Origin: Rhizobium terricola | Lineage (GTDB): Bacteria > Pseudomonadota > Alphaproteobacteria > Rhizobiales > Rhizobiaceae | NCBI RefSeq assembly: GCF_012927355.1 | Contig: NZ_JABBGK010000010.1 | Coordinates: forward strand, 1-64,000 | Reading direction: 5' to 3' | DNA length: 64,000 nucleotides | Shown here: one piece after another, positions 10,998 to 20,003 of the stretch | Layout of the letters: every line of letters begins with the position of its first letter | Numbering within the stretch: position 1 is the first letter of the stretch | The notes under the pieces: generated by a model | Told to the model about the DNA's origin: nothing | The model's input: only the letters and a program-made list of their open reading frames with translations | The model's database searches: none | Translations under genes and position numbers: made by a program

Positions 10998-12058
10998 AGG
11001 GGGCAGCAGGAACATCGATGAACAGGATCCAATCTGGCAGGGCGGTCGTGGTCGTTGCCGCGCTGCTGGCAGCAACCATGCTCTCCGGCTGCGCCAAAAA
11101 ATACATTCCGCCGGAGATCGATTACGACGATGCAGCGCCCGCCGTGAAGCTTGCCGATCCGGTCGGGCCGGTAAAGGTTGTGGAACTGCCGAAGCCGCTG
11201 CCGCTCCCGGGCCAGCTGAAACCGATCGACGAGGGCAAGAAGAAGCAGGACAGCCCCGATCCGAAGGCGCGGATCGCTGCCGCCAACGAGGCAGCCCGCA
11301 TGCAGCCAGTCCGCGACGGCTTCATCAATGCCGTCCAAGTCTACCCTTTCGCGATCGGCGCGCTCTATCAGGTCTATGCCGCACCCGGCCAGGTGACCGA
11401 CATCGCGCTGCAGCCGGGCGAGCAACTGGTCGGCGCCGGTCCCGTCGCCGCCGGCGACACGGTGCGTTGGATCATCGGCAATACCGAGAGCGGCTCGGGT
11501 GCCGCGAGACAGGTGCATATCCTGGTCGAGCCGACACGGTCCGAGCTGCAGACCAATCTCGTCATCAACACCAATCTGCGCACCTACCATCTCGAACTGC
11601 GCTCGACCGAAAAGACCTATATGGCCTCGGTCTCCTGGCAATATCCGGCCGACCAGTTGATCGCGCTTGGGCGCCAGAATACGCGTGCGGCCGAAACAGA
11701 GGCTGTGGCAAGCGGTGTCGATCTCCAGAGCCTCAATTTCCGCTACGGGATCGAGGGCGACAGCGCGCCGTGGCGGCCGTTGCGCGCCTTCGACGACGGG
11801 TCAAAAGTCTATATCGAATTCCCCTCCGACATCGCCCAGGGCGAAATGCCGCCGCTCTTCGTCATCGGCCCGTCCGGCAATTCCGAACTGGTGAACTACC
11901 GCGCCCGGCAGAACTACTATGTCGTCGACCGGTTGTTCGCTGCGGCGGAGCTCCGGCTTGGCGACAAGGACAGCCAGCGCCGCGTGCGCATCGTCCGCAC
12001 CGACGGCCGCCGCATCGGAAACCGCACGGCGCTGTTTTCGTCGGAGAGAAGCCGATGA
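10994..12058 (+). CDS. trbG: TrbG/VirB9-type core-complex protein (lipoprotein-like start)
   Basis: 354 aa. The N-terminus has a hydrophobic stretch ending LLAATMLSGCAKK, a plausible lipobox with Cys about residue 34. The C-terminal half holds the CagX/VirB9 domain, with motifs such as TNLVINTNLRTYHLEL, FRYGIEGDSAPWRP, DDGSKVYIEFP and NYVV-like NYYVVDRLF. It forms the outer-membrane core complex with TrbI and TrbF. It overlaps trbF and trbI by 4 bp each. Confidence 0.93.
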   Translation: MKGAAGTSMNRIQSGRAVVVVAALLAATMLSGCAKKYIPPEIDYDDAAPAVKLADPVGPVKVVELPKPLPLPGQLKPIDEGKKKQDSPDPKARIAAANEAARMQPVRDGFINAVQVYPFAIGALYQVYAAPGQVTDIALQPGEQLVGAGPVAAGDTVRWIIGNTESGSGAARQVHILVEPTRSELQTNLVINTNLRTYHLELRSTEKTYMASVSWQYPADQLIALGRQNTRAAETEAVASGVDLQSLNFRYGIEGDSAPWRPLRAFDDGSKVYIEFPSDIAQGEMPPLFVIGPSGNSELVNYRARQNYYVVDRLFAAAELRLGDKDSQRRVRIVRTDGRRIGNRTALFSSERSR

Positions 12059-13251
12059 CAGGACCGTCCGATCTCAAGGCGGAGTTCCGGCTGCGTCCAG
12101 AACCGCCACGCGTCACCCGCCTGTCGCGCAAGGTGCTGATCGGTCTTGGCGGTGTCTCGGGCCTTGCCATCGCCGCAGCCCTGTTCTTCGCGCTCGACAC
12201 CAACAGGCGACAGGGCGAGGCCCCATCCGAGCTCTACAACACCGAAAACCGCACGCCGGCCGACGGTCTCTCCAACCTGCCGAAGGATTACACCGGCATC
12301 CCGAAACTTGGGCCGGCACTTCCCGGCGATCTCGGCAAGCCGATCCTGAAAGCTCAGGAGGAAGGCAAGCCGGTCATTGTGCCCTCGATCCAGACGCCGC
12401 GCGCCGATCCGGAAGAACAGCGCCGTCTCGCCGAAATCGAGGCCGCGCGCGTCGCCAAGCTCTTCACCGAGAGCCGCGGCGAACGCAACGACAGCAACCA
12501 ACCTGTTGACACGCGGACCACCACGGCTGATCCCAATGCGCTGACACAGCCTGACGCTGTCCCGCCGCTCGACACCGGAGCGGCCCAGAACATGCAGGAC
12601 CGCAAGCTTGCCTTTGTCAATGCCGAGGCCGATCGGCGCACCGTCAGCCCCGATCGGGTCGAGGAAAAGGCGTCACCCTATGTCTTGCAGGCCGGGTCTG
12701 TGATTGCCGCAGCCCTCATCACCGGCATCAAGTCAGATCTGCCCGGATCGATCACCGCGCAGGTGACGGAGAATGTCTATGACAGCCCGAGTGGCGCGCA
12801 TCTCCTCATTCCGCAGGGCGCCCGTCTCATCGGCCACTATGACAGCCAGGTCGCCTTCGGACAGTCGCGTGTGCTGCTCGTCTGGAACCGCGTCGTCATG
12901 CCGAATGGCACCTCGATCGTCCTTGAGCGCCTGCAGGGCACCGATCCGCAAGGCTTCTCCGGCCTCGAGGACGAGCTGGATTATCATTGGGGCGAGTTGT
13001 TCAAGGCGGCCGCACTCTCGACGCTGCTCGGCGTCGGCACGCAGATCGGCAGCGACGACGAGGAGAGCGAGATCGCCCAGGCGATACGGGAAAGCGCCCA
13101 AGGCACCGCCTCGAATGTCGGCCAGCAAATCGTCAGCCGGCAGCTCAACATCCAGCCGACGCTCACCGTCCGGCCGGGCTTCCCGGTTCGGGTTATCGTC
13201 AACCGCGATCTCGTCATGCAGCCCTATGGGGCAACGAAGGAGCCCACATGA
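12055..13251 (+). CDS. trbI: TrbI/VirB10-type energy-sensing core protein
   Basis: 398 aa from the ATG at 12055, which overlaps the trbG stop. A single N-terminal membrane helix (VLIGLGGVSGLAIAAALFFAL, about 25-45) is followed by a proline-rich linker and the TrbI/VirB10 beta-barrel: VLQAGSVIAAALITGIKSDLPG, LIPQGARLIGHYDS, and VNRDLVMQPY at the end. It spans both membranes and links the ATPases to the outer pore. A much longer in-frame opening upstream is only antisense/shadow reading through trbG and was not used. Confidence 0.94.
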   Translation: MTGPSDLKAEFRLRPEPPRVTRLSRKVLIGLGGVSGLAIAAALFFALDTNRRQGEAPSELYNTENRTPADGLSNLPKDYTGIPKLGPALPGDLGKPILKAQEEGKPVIVPSIQTPRADPEEQRRLAEIEAARVAKLFTESRGERNDSNQPVDTRTTTADPNALTQPDAVPPLDTGAAQNMQDRKLAFVNAEADRRTVSPDRVEEKASPYVLQAGSVIAAALITGIKSDLPGSITAQVTENVYDSPSGAHLLIPQGARLIGHYDSQVAFGQSRVLLVWNRVVMPNGTSIVLERLQGTDPQGFSGLEDELDYHWGELFKAAALSTLLGVGTQIGSDDEESEIAQAIRESAQGTASNVGQQIVSRQLNIQPTLTVRPGFPVRVIVNRDLVMQPYGATKEPT

Positions 13252-13481
13252 CCAAGCTCAAGCTCTCCGCCATCCCCGACGACAAACCGGTCAAAGTAAC
13301 TGTCGAGTTGCCGGCGGCGGTGTTTCGAGACTTGCAAGCCTATGCGGCGATCCTGGCAAAGGCGGCCGGCGATGCGATGCCACCGGAGCCAGTCAAACTG
13401 ATCGTGCCGATGATCACCAGGTTTATGGAGGCTGACAGGGGTTTTGCGAGGGCAAACCGGGCTCATTCTGACAAGGCATAA
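13248..13481 (+). CDS. DUF2274 small protein of trb operons
   Basis: 77 aa: MTKLKLSAIPDDKPVKVTVE opens the protein and ADRGFARANRA lies near its end. This is the DUF2274 pattern, regularly the last gene of ICE-type trb operons just after trbI. It looks like a ribbon-helix-helix protein and may be regulatory, but its function is unknown. It overlaps the trbI stop by 4 bp. Confidence 0.85.
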   Translation: MTKLKLSAIPDDKPVKVTVELPAAVFRDLQAYAAILAKAAGDAMPPEPVKLIVPMITRFMEADRGFARANRAHSDKA

Positions 13482-13682
13482 AGGAGATACATACGAACTC
13501 CTGCATGGGTCAAAATTCCAGGCCTGGACACAAAGGTCGACCGCCAAGCTCAGCTCGGCCGGTTTTTCTGTTGTGCGAAACTGTCGCCCGTTTCGACATC
13601 TCGCTGCCGCGGGTTCAGGGTGCGATCACTGGCTGTGGCGTTTGTCGACATGAGTGAAATGCGTGCAATCAGCTCACACTTT
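13482..13682. other. Junction between trb operon and defence cargo
   Basis: 200 bp between the end of the DUF2274 gene and the convergent gene to the right. Open frames here give no recognisable protein, and I see no strong terminator hairpin. This is where the conserved conjugation backbone ends and accessory genes begin. Confidence 0.5.
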
Positions 13683-15059
13683 CTAGCTTTGATCACCAAC
13701 GGCACGATCCAGCGCAAAACTCATTGTCTCACCAATCTTGCCAAGCGTACCATCTTTGCGGAACCGCTTGCCGGAGATCACAAACGTCACGCGCTTGTCG
13801 GTAGTGTAGAGCGAAACAGATTCCGCTGCAATTCTTACGAGTGCGCCACCCCGTTGTGAAGCAACAATATCCCCAGGCCTGACCCCGAGGACGGCTTGCG
13901 CCAACTGTGATCGCTGGGCCTCAAGTTGCCGCTCCCAATGCTCCAGATCAGTTTCGATATGGGCGAGCGCGTCGCGAGCGGCTTGGAACGGCCGATCGTC
14001 TCCAAACCAGATCCGATCAGCCATGGCCAGGATTTCGTTCGGAACTGACCTGTCCAGGGCATAAGTCGCATTCGTAATCATCTCGTAGATTTTTTCAGCT
14101 TCGTCGAGTGCCTGGAGACGCGACTGATACCGCTTGACCCTCGCCTCCAGAATGGTTGGGGGCAGAAGCTTGTCGCCTGCTCCGTCGAGAAAGTCGATTG
14201 GCATCACGTCACGCAAGTTGATCCTGTTCGTCGAGTGCCGTTCCGGCGGGTTTTCTTCGCGCCACGATCGCCGATACCATTCGATCCAAGCGGCGTCCTT
14301 TGATATGCATAGGTAGCTGTTCAGAATGAAGTCTGACTCGGGCTGATAGAACTGGACAGTCGCCCATGCGTGGTCCGCCGCCGACAGCGGCTGCACCACA
14401 TGGCTGAGATCCTGAGTACGGGCGATAGCCGCAAGCGCCGCGACTCTGGTCTGAAGTTGTGCCGTCCACCTGATGAACACAATCGGCCCTGAAGCAGAAA
14501 AGGAATGGCGTTTGCCCTCCGTCTCGAAAACCAGCAACTGCGGACGGGCAAGCGGCATCAATCGCTCGACAAGTTTTCCAACGCTTGCCCTGACCGACGT
14601 TCCCCAGTTGACGGCCACCCGACCATTTTCCGCCCATTTCTGCGCCTGACCCTGGATCAAGAGCAGCACCTGCGCGGCGATATCCTGATTGAGGCTGGCG
14701 ATATGCTTCATGCGCGAAGTATCGGCCTGGGCTTCGACGCCGCGTTTGCGAAGTTCGTCGAGTGCGGCATTCACGAATTTCAATTGAAGCTCAGTGAAAT
14801 GTCCCGCAGAACGGGCCTGGATCCTGCCCTTGCGTTTCACTTCGAGCTCCTCTCGAAATGCTTTCAGAGCTGGCCGTCTCGGCGACTGGCCGGCTTCCAC
14901 GCGCGCCCAGTAGCCTCGGGGCGGTTTGGGAACCTGAAGTTTCTCACAAAGCTTTCCGACGGCAACGTCCGAGATGCCGAGGTCACTGGCGATGTCGCTG
15001 GTCGGGCGCTCCCAAACCATTGCAAAAAGTTCTTCTCTCGAAAGGTCACGCTTCGTCAT
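13683..15059 (-). CDS. Unknown protein with N-terminal HTH-like module (copy A)
   Basis: 458 aa from the ATG at 15059. A GTG at 15146 would add 29 residues that look non-conserved. The first 55 residues hold a distinctive module: REELFAMVWERPTSDIASDL, then GISDVAVGKLCEKLQVPKPP and RGYWARVEAG, a helix-turn-helix-like unit with a GYW signature. The same module, with different sequence after it, opens the protein at 34221-35426, so the two share a front end. The remaining 400 residues match nothing I recognise; a charged coiled-coil region lies near 300-390. It lies at the left edge of the cargo, convergent with the trb operon. Function unknown; DNA binding or sensing is plausible. Confidence 0.75.
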   Translation of the reverse strand: MTKRDLSREELFAMVWERPTSDIASDLGISDVAVGKLCEKLQVPKPPRGYWARVEAGQSPRRPALKAFREELEVKRKGRIQARSAGHFTELQLKFVNAALDELRKRGVEAQADTSRMKHIASLNQDIAAQVLLLIQGQAQKWAENGRVAVNWGTSVRASVGKLVERLMPLARPQLLVFETEGKRHSFSASGPIVFIRWTAQLQTRVAALAAIARTQDLSHVVQPLSAADHAWATVQFYQPESDFILNSYLCISKDAAWIEWYRRSWREENPPERHSTNRINLRDVMPIDFLDGAGDKLLPPTILEARVKRYQSRLQALDEAEKIYEMITNATYALDRSVPNEILAMADRIWFGDDRPFQAARDALAHIETDLEHWERQLEAQRSQLAQAVLGVRPGDIVASQRGGALVRIAAESVSLYTTDKRVTFVISGKRFRKDGTLGKIGETMSFALDRAVGDQS

Positions 15060-15346
15060 AAGGAAAATTCTCGCAAGGTCCTGGGGCTGCCACATCCGTT
15101 TACAGAAAGTTCCTGCATCATTCGCCGGTCGCCTGAGAGAATCCACAGGCCGTCAGCGTCGCATCCTGGGGGCAGGGCTCGACGTCCAAACATGACGCCG
15201 GGCGCTAGGAGACGGATTCTGAACCTATGGTGCGCCCATTATTGGAGATCCTGCTGAACTCGGTGCGCATCACAAGCATGTCGCCCTTGACTCCGGGTCG
15301 CTCCAGGGTTGAAACACAGGGTGTCGCGGATGTGGGAGGCAAGCTG
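15060..15346. other. Divergent promoter region before the kinase/receiver operon
   Basis: About 290 bp separating a minus-strand gene from the plus-strand three-gene operon. No convincing coding sequence. It should contain promoters in both directions. No clear operator palindrome was found by eye. Confidence 0.45.
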
Positions 15347-15619
15347 ATGGAGTTTGATTTGCCGGATGGACTTGATCCATTCATCGATCAACGTCTCCCC
15401 CTTTCCGATCTCACCATGATCGAAATGCCTGCGGACCTCGAGCAGCTGCTGCGAACTCAGGCAGAGGCAAGTGGCATCGAAATACTTCGCGGTTCTCCGG
15501 TCGAACTCAGATGTCAGTCTGCAGAATTTCCGGACGCCACCTTCCTGGTCTTCTGGCCGCACGAAGATGATCGCCTGCACCTGCTGGCTCCCAGAAAGTT
15601 CGGGGTCGGACTTGCATAG
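15347..15619 (+). CDS. Small acidic protein, first gene of the kinase/receiver operon
   Basis: 90 aa from the ATG at 15347, chosen because GGGAGG lies 8 nt upstream; the frame is open further upstream. The peptide is acidic and leucine-rich (MEFDLPDGLDPFIDQRLPLS at the start, FLVFWPHEDDRLHLLAP near the end), with no membrane segment or signal peptide. It could be a small regulator, an inhibitor or an adaptor for the next two gene products. It is 58 bp before the GHKL kinase gene in the same direction. No family recognised. Confidence 0.6.
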   Translation: MEFDLPDGLDPFIDQRLPLSDLTMIEMPADLEQLLRTQAEASGIEILRGSPVELRCQSAEFPDATFLVFWPHEDDRLHLLAPRKFGVGLA

Positions 15620-15677
15620 ACCTCTGCCCGCGTGCTGCCGTGTCTGGTAGGCAGGGACATTTTACTGGGGATCTGAT

Positions 15678-17816
15678 TTGACGGACGAACGCATCTTACA
15701 GCGCGCTTTCAGGCCACGAGCCCGCCTGCTTCAGCTGCTCGGCGATCAGCTGATCGGATCGGCACGACTGGCGCTCTTCGAACTTGTGAAGAACGCATAT
15801 GATGCTGATGCGAGCGAGGTCACGATCACCTTCACGAAGCTGGGGACACCGGATGCTGCCATCTCGATCAGGGATGATGGCCAGGGCATGTCTCTGGATG
15901 TCATCGAGAACATCTGGCTTGTTCCCGGCGACGATCATCGCGAGCGAGCGCGCGGGAGTGCTGTCAGATCTCCAAGGTTTCAGCGCCTTCCGCTGGGTGA
16001 AAAGGGAGTTGGCCGCTTTGCGGTCCACAAGCTCGGCGACACGATCAGGCTCGTGACCAGAGCCGAAGGACAACCCGAGTGCGTGGCGGAATTCGACTGG
16101 GACAGACTGCTCCAGGAGACCTATCTGACCGATGCGGAGATCACCGTCCGCGAGCGTGCGCCGGAAGTGTTTTCTTCCGGGACGGGCACGCTGATCGAGG
16201 TCACTCGACTGAGAAGCGAAGACTGGACACGAGGCACGATTCGCGACCTCTACCGTCAGGTTACATCCATAGCCTCGCCGTTCGGAGATCGGGGCGGCAA
16301 TTTCGAGGTCAAGCTGGAGGTGCCCGAACATCCGGAGTGGCTTGCAACACTCCCCGGACTTCGCCAGCTTCTCGAGATGGCCCCGTACCGCTTCGAGTTC
16401 GACTTCGACGGCTCGCGGCTGCATTATCGGTACGAGTTTGTCGGCATCCCCGGGGTCAAGCTGGAAGGACGCATCTCCGAACGAGAGGAAGTCCACTTTC
16501 AGATACCGCCAGCGGACGAGCCGGACGACCTTGACCCGATCGATGAACCGAGACCGAAGCGCCGGACCCGAATGACTGCCGATCCTTCGACGCTCGAAGG
16601 CATCGGCAGGGTATCCGGAAAGTTCCATATCTTCGACCGCGACAAGAAGGTCCTGCCGAACTACGGCGACACTCGCTTTCTCGAACGCTTCCTGAACCAG
16701 AATGGCGGTGTGCGTGTCTATCGCGATGGCGTGCGCGTCTACAACTATGGTGAACCCAGTGACGACTGGCTTGGCCTTGATCTGCGCCGCGTCAACGAGC
16801 CGACCAAGCGCCTCAGCCGGAACATAACGATCGGTGTTGTCGATCTCGGCCTGGCGGAAAGCCCGGGATTGCAGGAAAAGACGAACCGCGAGGGTTTTGT
16901 CGAGACTGCTGCTTACGAGCGCCTGCGCCGCGTCGTTCTTGGCGCACTCTGGATATTGCAGGTCGAGCGCAACCTCGACAAGGAGCGGATCCGTGAAGTG
17001 ACCGGGGGCGCAAGCGAGGTGCCACAGGGACTGGCAGGCCCTTTGACCGAACTTCGTCGTCTCGCACGTGAGAACAGCGTCGGTGACGTGCTTGAGCCGA
17101 CCATCCGCAGGATCGAAGAAGACTATCAGACCCTGCGAGAAAACTTCGCACGCTCCGGCGTGTCACACGCGGGTCTGGCCATCATCTTCCACGAGGTCGA
17201 GCGTGGTGTCAGGGTTCTGACAGGTTCGATCAATGACCCCAGCATGACGATCGAAAGCCTTCGCGATCAGGCCGGCCAGCTGCAGGGCGTGCTTGAGACC
17301 TCCTCGCAGCTACTTCGAAACACGACGACGAAACCGGGGTCTCTGAGAGATATGGTCCGCACGGCTCGCGATCTGAGCCTTCTGCGCTTTCGACTGCATG
17401 GCATCAAGCTCGAATGCCCTGCGCTCGAGGATCACGGCCCGGACGCCACTGCAACCTTTGCCTCGGGGCTTGTCCTGGGCGCCCTGACCAACCTGATCGA
17501 CAATGCGGTGCACTGGGTCAAGGTGCGTCATCCCGAGCCAGGCGAACGCCGGATCTACGTGAATGTGATCCCTGACTATGAGGGCGGTCCGGCGATCGTG
17601 GTCGCCGACAATGGTACCGGGTTCCTCGATGATCCTGCGACCATGGTCAGCCCGTTCTTTACCCGGCGACCAGGGGGCAGCGGGCTGGGGCTCTATTTTG
17701 CAAATCTGGTGATGGATCTGAACGAAGGCAGACTTGTGTTTCCGACCATGGATCAGGCGGAGGTGCCTGACGGCTATGACGGGGCGGTCGCAGCGCTCGT
17801 GTTCGGGAGAGTCTGA
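15678..17816 (+). CDS. Double-GHKL sensor kinase-like ATPase of a candidate defence two-component operon
   Basis: 712 aa from a TTG at 15678 (GGGGA upstream). Two GHKL ATP-binding units are visible. The first (residues 20-130) is of the Hsp90/MutL/MORC class: LALFELVKNAYDADAS (N box), SIRDDGQGM (G1, about 64-71) and GEKGVGRFAVHKLGD (G2, about 107-121). The second, at the C-terminus, looks like a histidine kinase: an H-box-like GLAIIFHEVERG (His near 505), N box LTNLIDNAVHW (Asp608-Asn609), G1 VADNGTGF (about 642) and G2 GGSGLGLYFANLVMDL (about 667). The protein thus joins a conformational-switch ATPase to a kinase core, with no membrane segments. The next gene, with zero spacing, encodes a receiver protein, so phosphotransfer is likely. 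I know no named system with this exact pair. Confidence 0.85.
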   Translation: MTDERILQRAFRPRARLLQLLGDQLIGSARLALFELVKNAYDADASEVTITFTKLGTPDAAISIRDDGQGMSLDVIENIWLVPGDDHRERARGSAVRSPRFQRLPLGEKGVGRFAVHKLGDTIRLVTRAEGQPECVAEFDWDRLLQETYLTDAEITVRERAPEVFSSGTGTLIEVTRLRSEDWTRGTIRDLYRQVTSIASPFGDRGGNFEVKLEVPEHPEWLATLPGLRQLLEMAPYRFEFDFDGSRLHYRYEFVGIPGVKLEGRISEREEVHFQIPPADEPDDLDPIDEPRPKRRTRMTADPSTLEGIGRVSGKFHIFDRDKKVLPNYGDTRFLERFLNQNGGVRVYRDGVRVYNYGEPSDDWLGLDLRRVNEPTKRLSRNITIGVVDLGLAESPGLQEKTNREGFVETAAYERLRRVVLGALWILQVERNLDKERIREVTGGASEVPQGLAGPLTELRRLARENSVGDVLEPTIRRIEEDYQTLRENFARSGVSHAGLAIIFHEVERGVRVLTGSINDPSMTIESLRDQAGQLQGVLETSSQLLRNTTTKPGSLRDMVRTARDLSLLRFRLHGIKLECPALEDHGPDATATFASGLVLGALTNLIDNAVHWVKVRHPEPGERRIYVNVIPDYEGGPAIVVADNGTGFLDDPATMVSPFFTRRPGGSGLGLYFANLVMDLNEGRLVFPTMDQAEVPDGYDGAVAALVFGRV

Positions 17817-19118
17817 TTGTTTACGCCTGCACGCTATATCGTTCTCGACGATGAAGTCGCCGAACTCGCAACTCTTGTTGATGCGCTTCATGTTCTGGGT
17901 GCGCCCTGCATCGGAATTCGTTTCGATCCGCTTGATCTTCCGAAGCCGGCGCATTTCAAAGGGCTGCGAGTTCTGTTCAGTGATCTGCATCTTGTGAAGG
18001 CTCAGCCAGCCGGAGTGCAGCATTACAACACTCTCGCGGGCCTTCTTGATCGTTGTGTCCCGGAAAGCCATGGCCCCTATCTGCTTGTCCTGTGGACATC
18101 GCATGAGCACGAAAGGGCGGCGCTTGCAGCGCGTCTCGAAGAAATACTGCCCGCGTCCAAGAAACCCATTGCCGTGCTTGCAATCGACAAGGTTCAGTTT
18201 CGACACGGAGCGGTATGGGATGCGGCGGGTCTGCAGGAAGCAATCGAGGCGCGCGTCGGTTCCATGCCGCAGCTCCAGGCACTTCTGAACTGGGAACGCG
18301 ATGTTCTCGCGGCAGCGAATGAGACGCTCGCGGTGATCGGCGGGCTGGTGCCGGCGGAACAGCGAACCGTTGCACAATATGCCGGCGCGCTTGATGGGGT
18401 CCTCAGTCATATCGCGGTCGCCTCGGCGGGCAATGCCAATGCCCGGAATGACAGGAAAGGCGCAGTGACTGCTGCCCTCGCACCGCTGCTTTCCGATCGA
18501 ATAGCGAACCGCCCCCAGGATGCCGATGCAAACGCCCTGTGGCTGCAGGCGGTGACATTCCCGCAGGGACCGGAACTTCAGGCTGCGCAGAAGGCGCGAA
18601 TGAACAGGATGCTCCATCTCGCCGTGTCGCCGAATGAGCCTGTCAGCCGGTTCGACTGGGGTGCGATCATTCCCCTCGGGAACGATCAGCTGAGCGACGC
18701 CGCCATGAATGCAAGGTTCGGCGTCGCGGCGGACCATCTCCGTGATAGGGAATTCAAGCTGAGACCTGAACGTCGGACGGAGGGACAGCTGGTTGTGGTG
18801 CGCGCCGGTGCTGCCTGCGACCAGGCCCAGAATCAGAGCGGGCCCATTCCATTGCTCCTCGGTCTTCTGGTTCCGAGCACGGCGCTTTCCCAGAACAAGC
18901 GGTCGCCGGCAATCCACGTCTGCGACGAGAAGTTCGAGCTCGACGGCTATCAGGAGCCGGTCAGTCTTCTGATCCATGCGCGTTTCAGCACGACGACCGT
19001 GGCGCAGGAGCTTCAGAACTGGCCAGCGGCCACGCTTCGGCTGCGCGAACAGCTGCTGACGACGATTCTTGTTCACGTTGCTTCGCATGCGATGCGACCG
19101 GGGACACTTCGCTTCTAG
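17817..19118 (+). CDS. Receiver-domain protein partner of the double-GHKL kinase
   Basis: 433 aa from a TTG directly after the kinase stop. Residues 1-130 form a response-regulator receiver with all key residues in order: acidic pair Asp11/Asp12 (YIVLDDE), phosphoacceptor Asp56 (VLFSDLHL), Thr94/Ser95 (LLVLWTSH) and Lys125 (VLAIDKVQF). The remaining 300 residues have no DNA-binding domain or known effector that I can name; they are mixed alpha/beta with no membrane segment. In the context of a defence island this region is the likely effector or output domain, but that is inference. The gene converges on abiEii with a 3-bp gap. Confidence 0.82.
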   Translation: MFTPARYIVLDDEVAELATLVDALHVLGAPCIGIRFDPLDLPKPAHFKGLRVLFSDLHLVKAQPAGVQHYNTLAGLLDRCVPESHGPYLLVLWTSHEHERAALAARLEEILPASKKPIAVLAIDKVQFRHGAVWDAAGLQEAIEARVGSMPQLQALLNWERDVLAAANETLAVIGGLVPAEQRTVAQYAGALDGVLSHIAVASAGNANARNDRKGAVTAALAPLLSDRIANRPQDADANALWLQAVTFPQGPELQAAQKARMNRMLHLAVSPNEPVSRFDWGAIIPLGNDQLSDAAMNARFGVAADHLRDREFKLRPERRTEGQLVVVRAGAACDQAQNQSGPIPLLLGLLVPSTALSQNKRSPAIHVCDEKFELDGYQEPVSLLIHARFSTTTVAQELQNWPAATLRLREQLLTTILVHVASHAMRPGTLRF

Positions 19119-19121
19119 CGA

Positions 19122-20003
19122 TCAGGGTTCCCTGTCGGCGTCCGGTTCGGCAAGCAGGCGGGCGCAGGATGGGCCGACCAGGGTCCAGATTGCGTCCGTG
19201 ACTTCTTCAAGCGCCAGGTCGGCGACCTGGATCGACCGGGCATAGTTTCGCCACTGGGCCTTCTTCCCGTTATCCTCGAAGAAGATACTGGACAGACCCG
19301 GTGGTCTTGCTGACGGGATCGGCGTTCGTCTGCGCTCGAACGTCGCACTGATCGCCGCATCGAGCTCCAGATCCGGGATGCTGACGGCCTGAGGGATCGC
19401 CCAGAGGTCGAAATAGTCCTTCATTCGGCCGTTGATGACGCCGAGCTGCACCATTGCCTGGAATTTCTCGGCAATGACGACCGCGGGCGGATAGCTGCGG
19501 ATGCGTGGGGATTCCATGCCGAGCAGGGACGGGTAGGAGGTCATTTCGGCTCCCGTCAAAGCATCGCCGAACCCGATGTCGATCGTAATCGGTATTCGTG
19601 TTCGCTCCAGCAGGGCCACCGTGCGAAGCCGCACACCGTTGTATTCCATCTCCTCGCGGATGACCTCCGCCTGCAGCCCGCCGACATCGAAGACGAGCCC
19701 GTCATCGTATTGAGCTGCCATGATGTCTGCGAAGATCAGTTTCAGCGTCTCTCCGTCTGCCTGACCGTATCCAAGGAAATCGACGTCGCGGGTTTCGCGG
19801 TTGTCCCCCTCCAGCCAAAGCGTGACAAGCATTCCACCCTTGAGGATGAAACGATCGGCCTTGTCGGATGCTGACAGCCGAAAGAGCAGTCGCTCGAGAG
19901 CATATCGGACCATGACAATTTCAAAGACCCGCCCTTCACGACGGGCAAGGTTGCTGAGCTGCTGCTTTATGGAAGCCGCCCTGTTTCTGATTTCCCTAGC
20001 CAT
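19122..20003 (-). CDS. abiEii: AbiEii-type nucleotidyltransferase toxin
   Basis: 293 aa. FILKGGMLVTLW (residues 52-63) and TRDVDFLGYG (71-80) are the two halves of the DUF1814/AbiEii nucleotidyltransferase active site, and VVIAEKFQAMV near 175-185 gives the conserved lysine. KDYFDLWAI follows, also typical. Toxins of this type IV system inhibit growth by nucleotide transfer, shown for relatives to act on tRNA. Its start overlaps the antitoxin gene by 8 bp. It was transferred as a unit with abiEi and is opposite in strand to its neighbours. Confidence 0.92.
   Translation of the reverse strand: MAREIRNRAASIKQQLSNLARREGRVFEIVMVRYALERLLFRLSASDKADRFILKGGMLVTLWLEGDNRETRDVDFLGYGQADGETLKLIFADIMAAQYDDGLVFDVGGLQAEVIREEMEYNGVRLRTVALLERTRIPITIDIGFGDALTGAEMTSYPSLLGMESPRIRSYPPAVVIAEKFQAMVQLGVINGRMKDYFDLWAIPQAVSIPDLELDAAISATFERRRTPIPSARPPGLSSIFFEDNGKKAQWRNYARSIQVADLALEEVTDAIWTLVGPSCARLLAEPDADREP

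Noticed and set aside
15227..15346. Upstream extension of the small acidic gene
   Set aside because: The first 40 codons are unlike the rest and the strong ribosome site is before the ATG at 15347.
17310..19088. 592-codon minus-strand frame over the kinase and receiver genes
   Set aside because: Antisense to the receiver gene, whose phosphorelay residues are all present; the frame itself is low in recognisable content.
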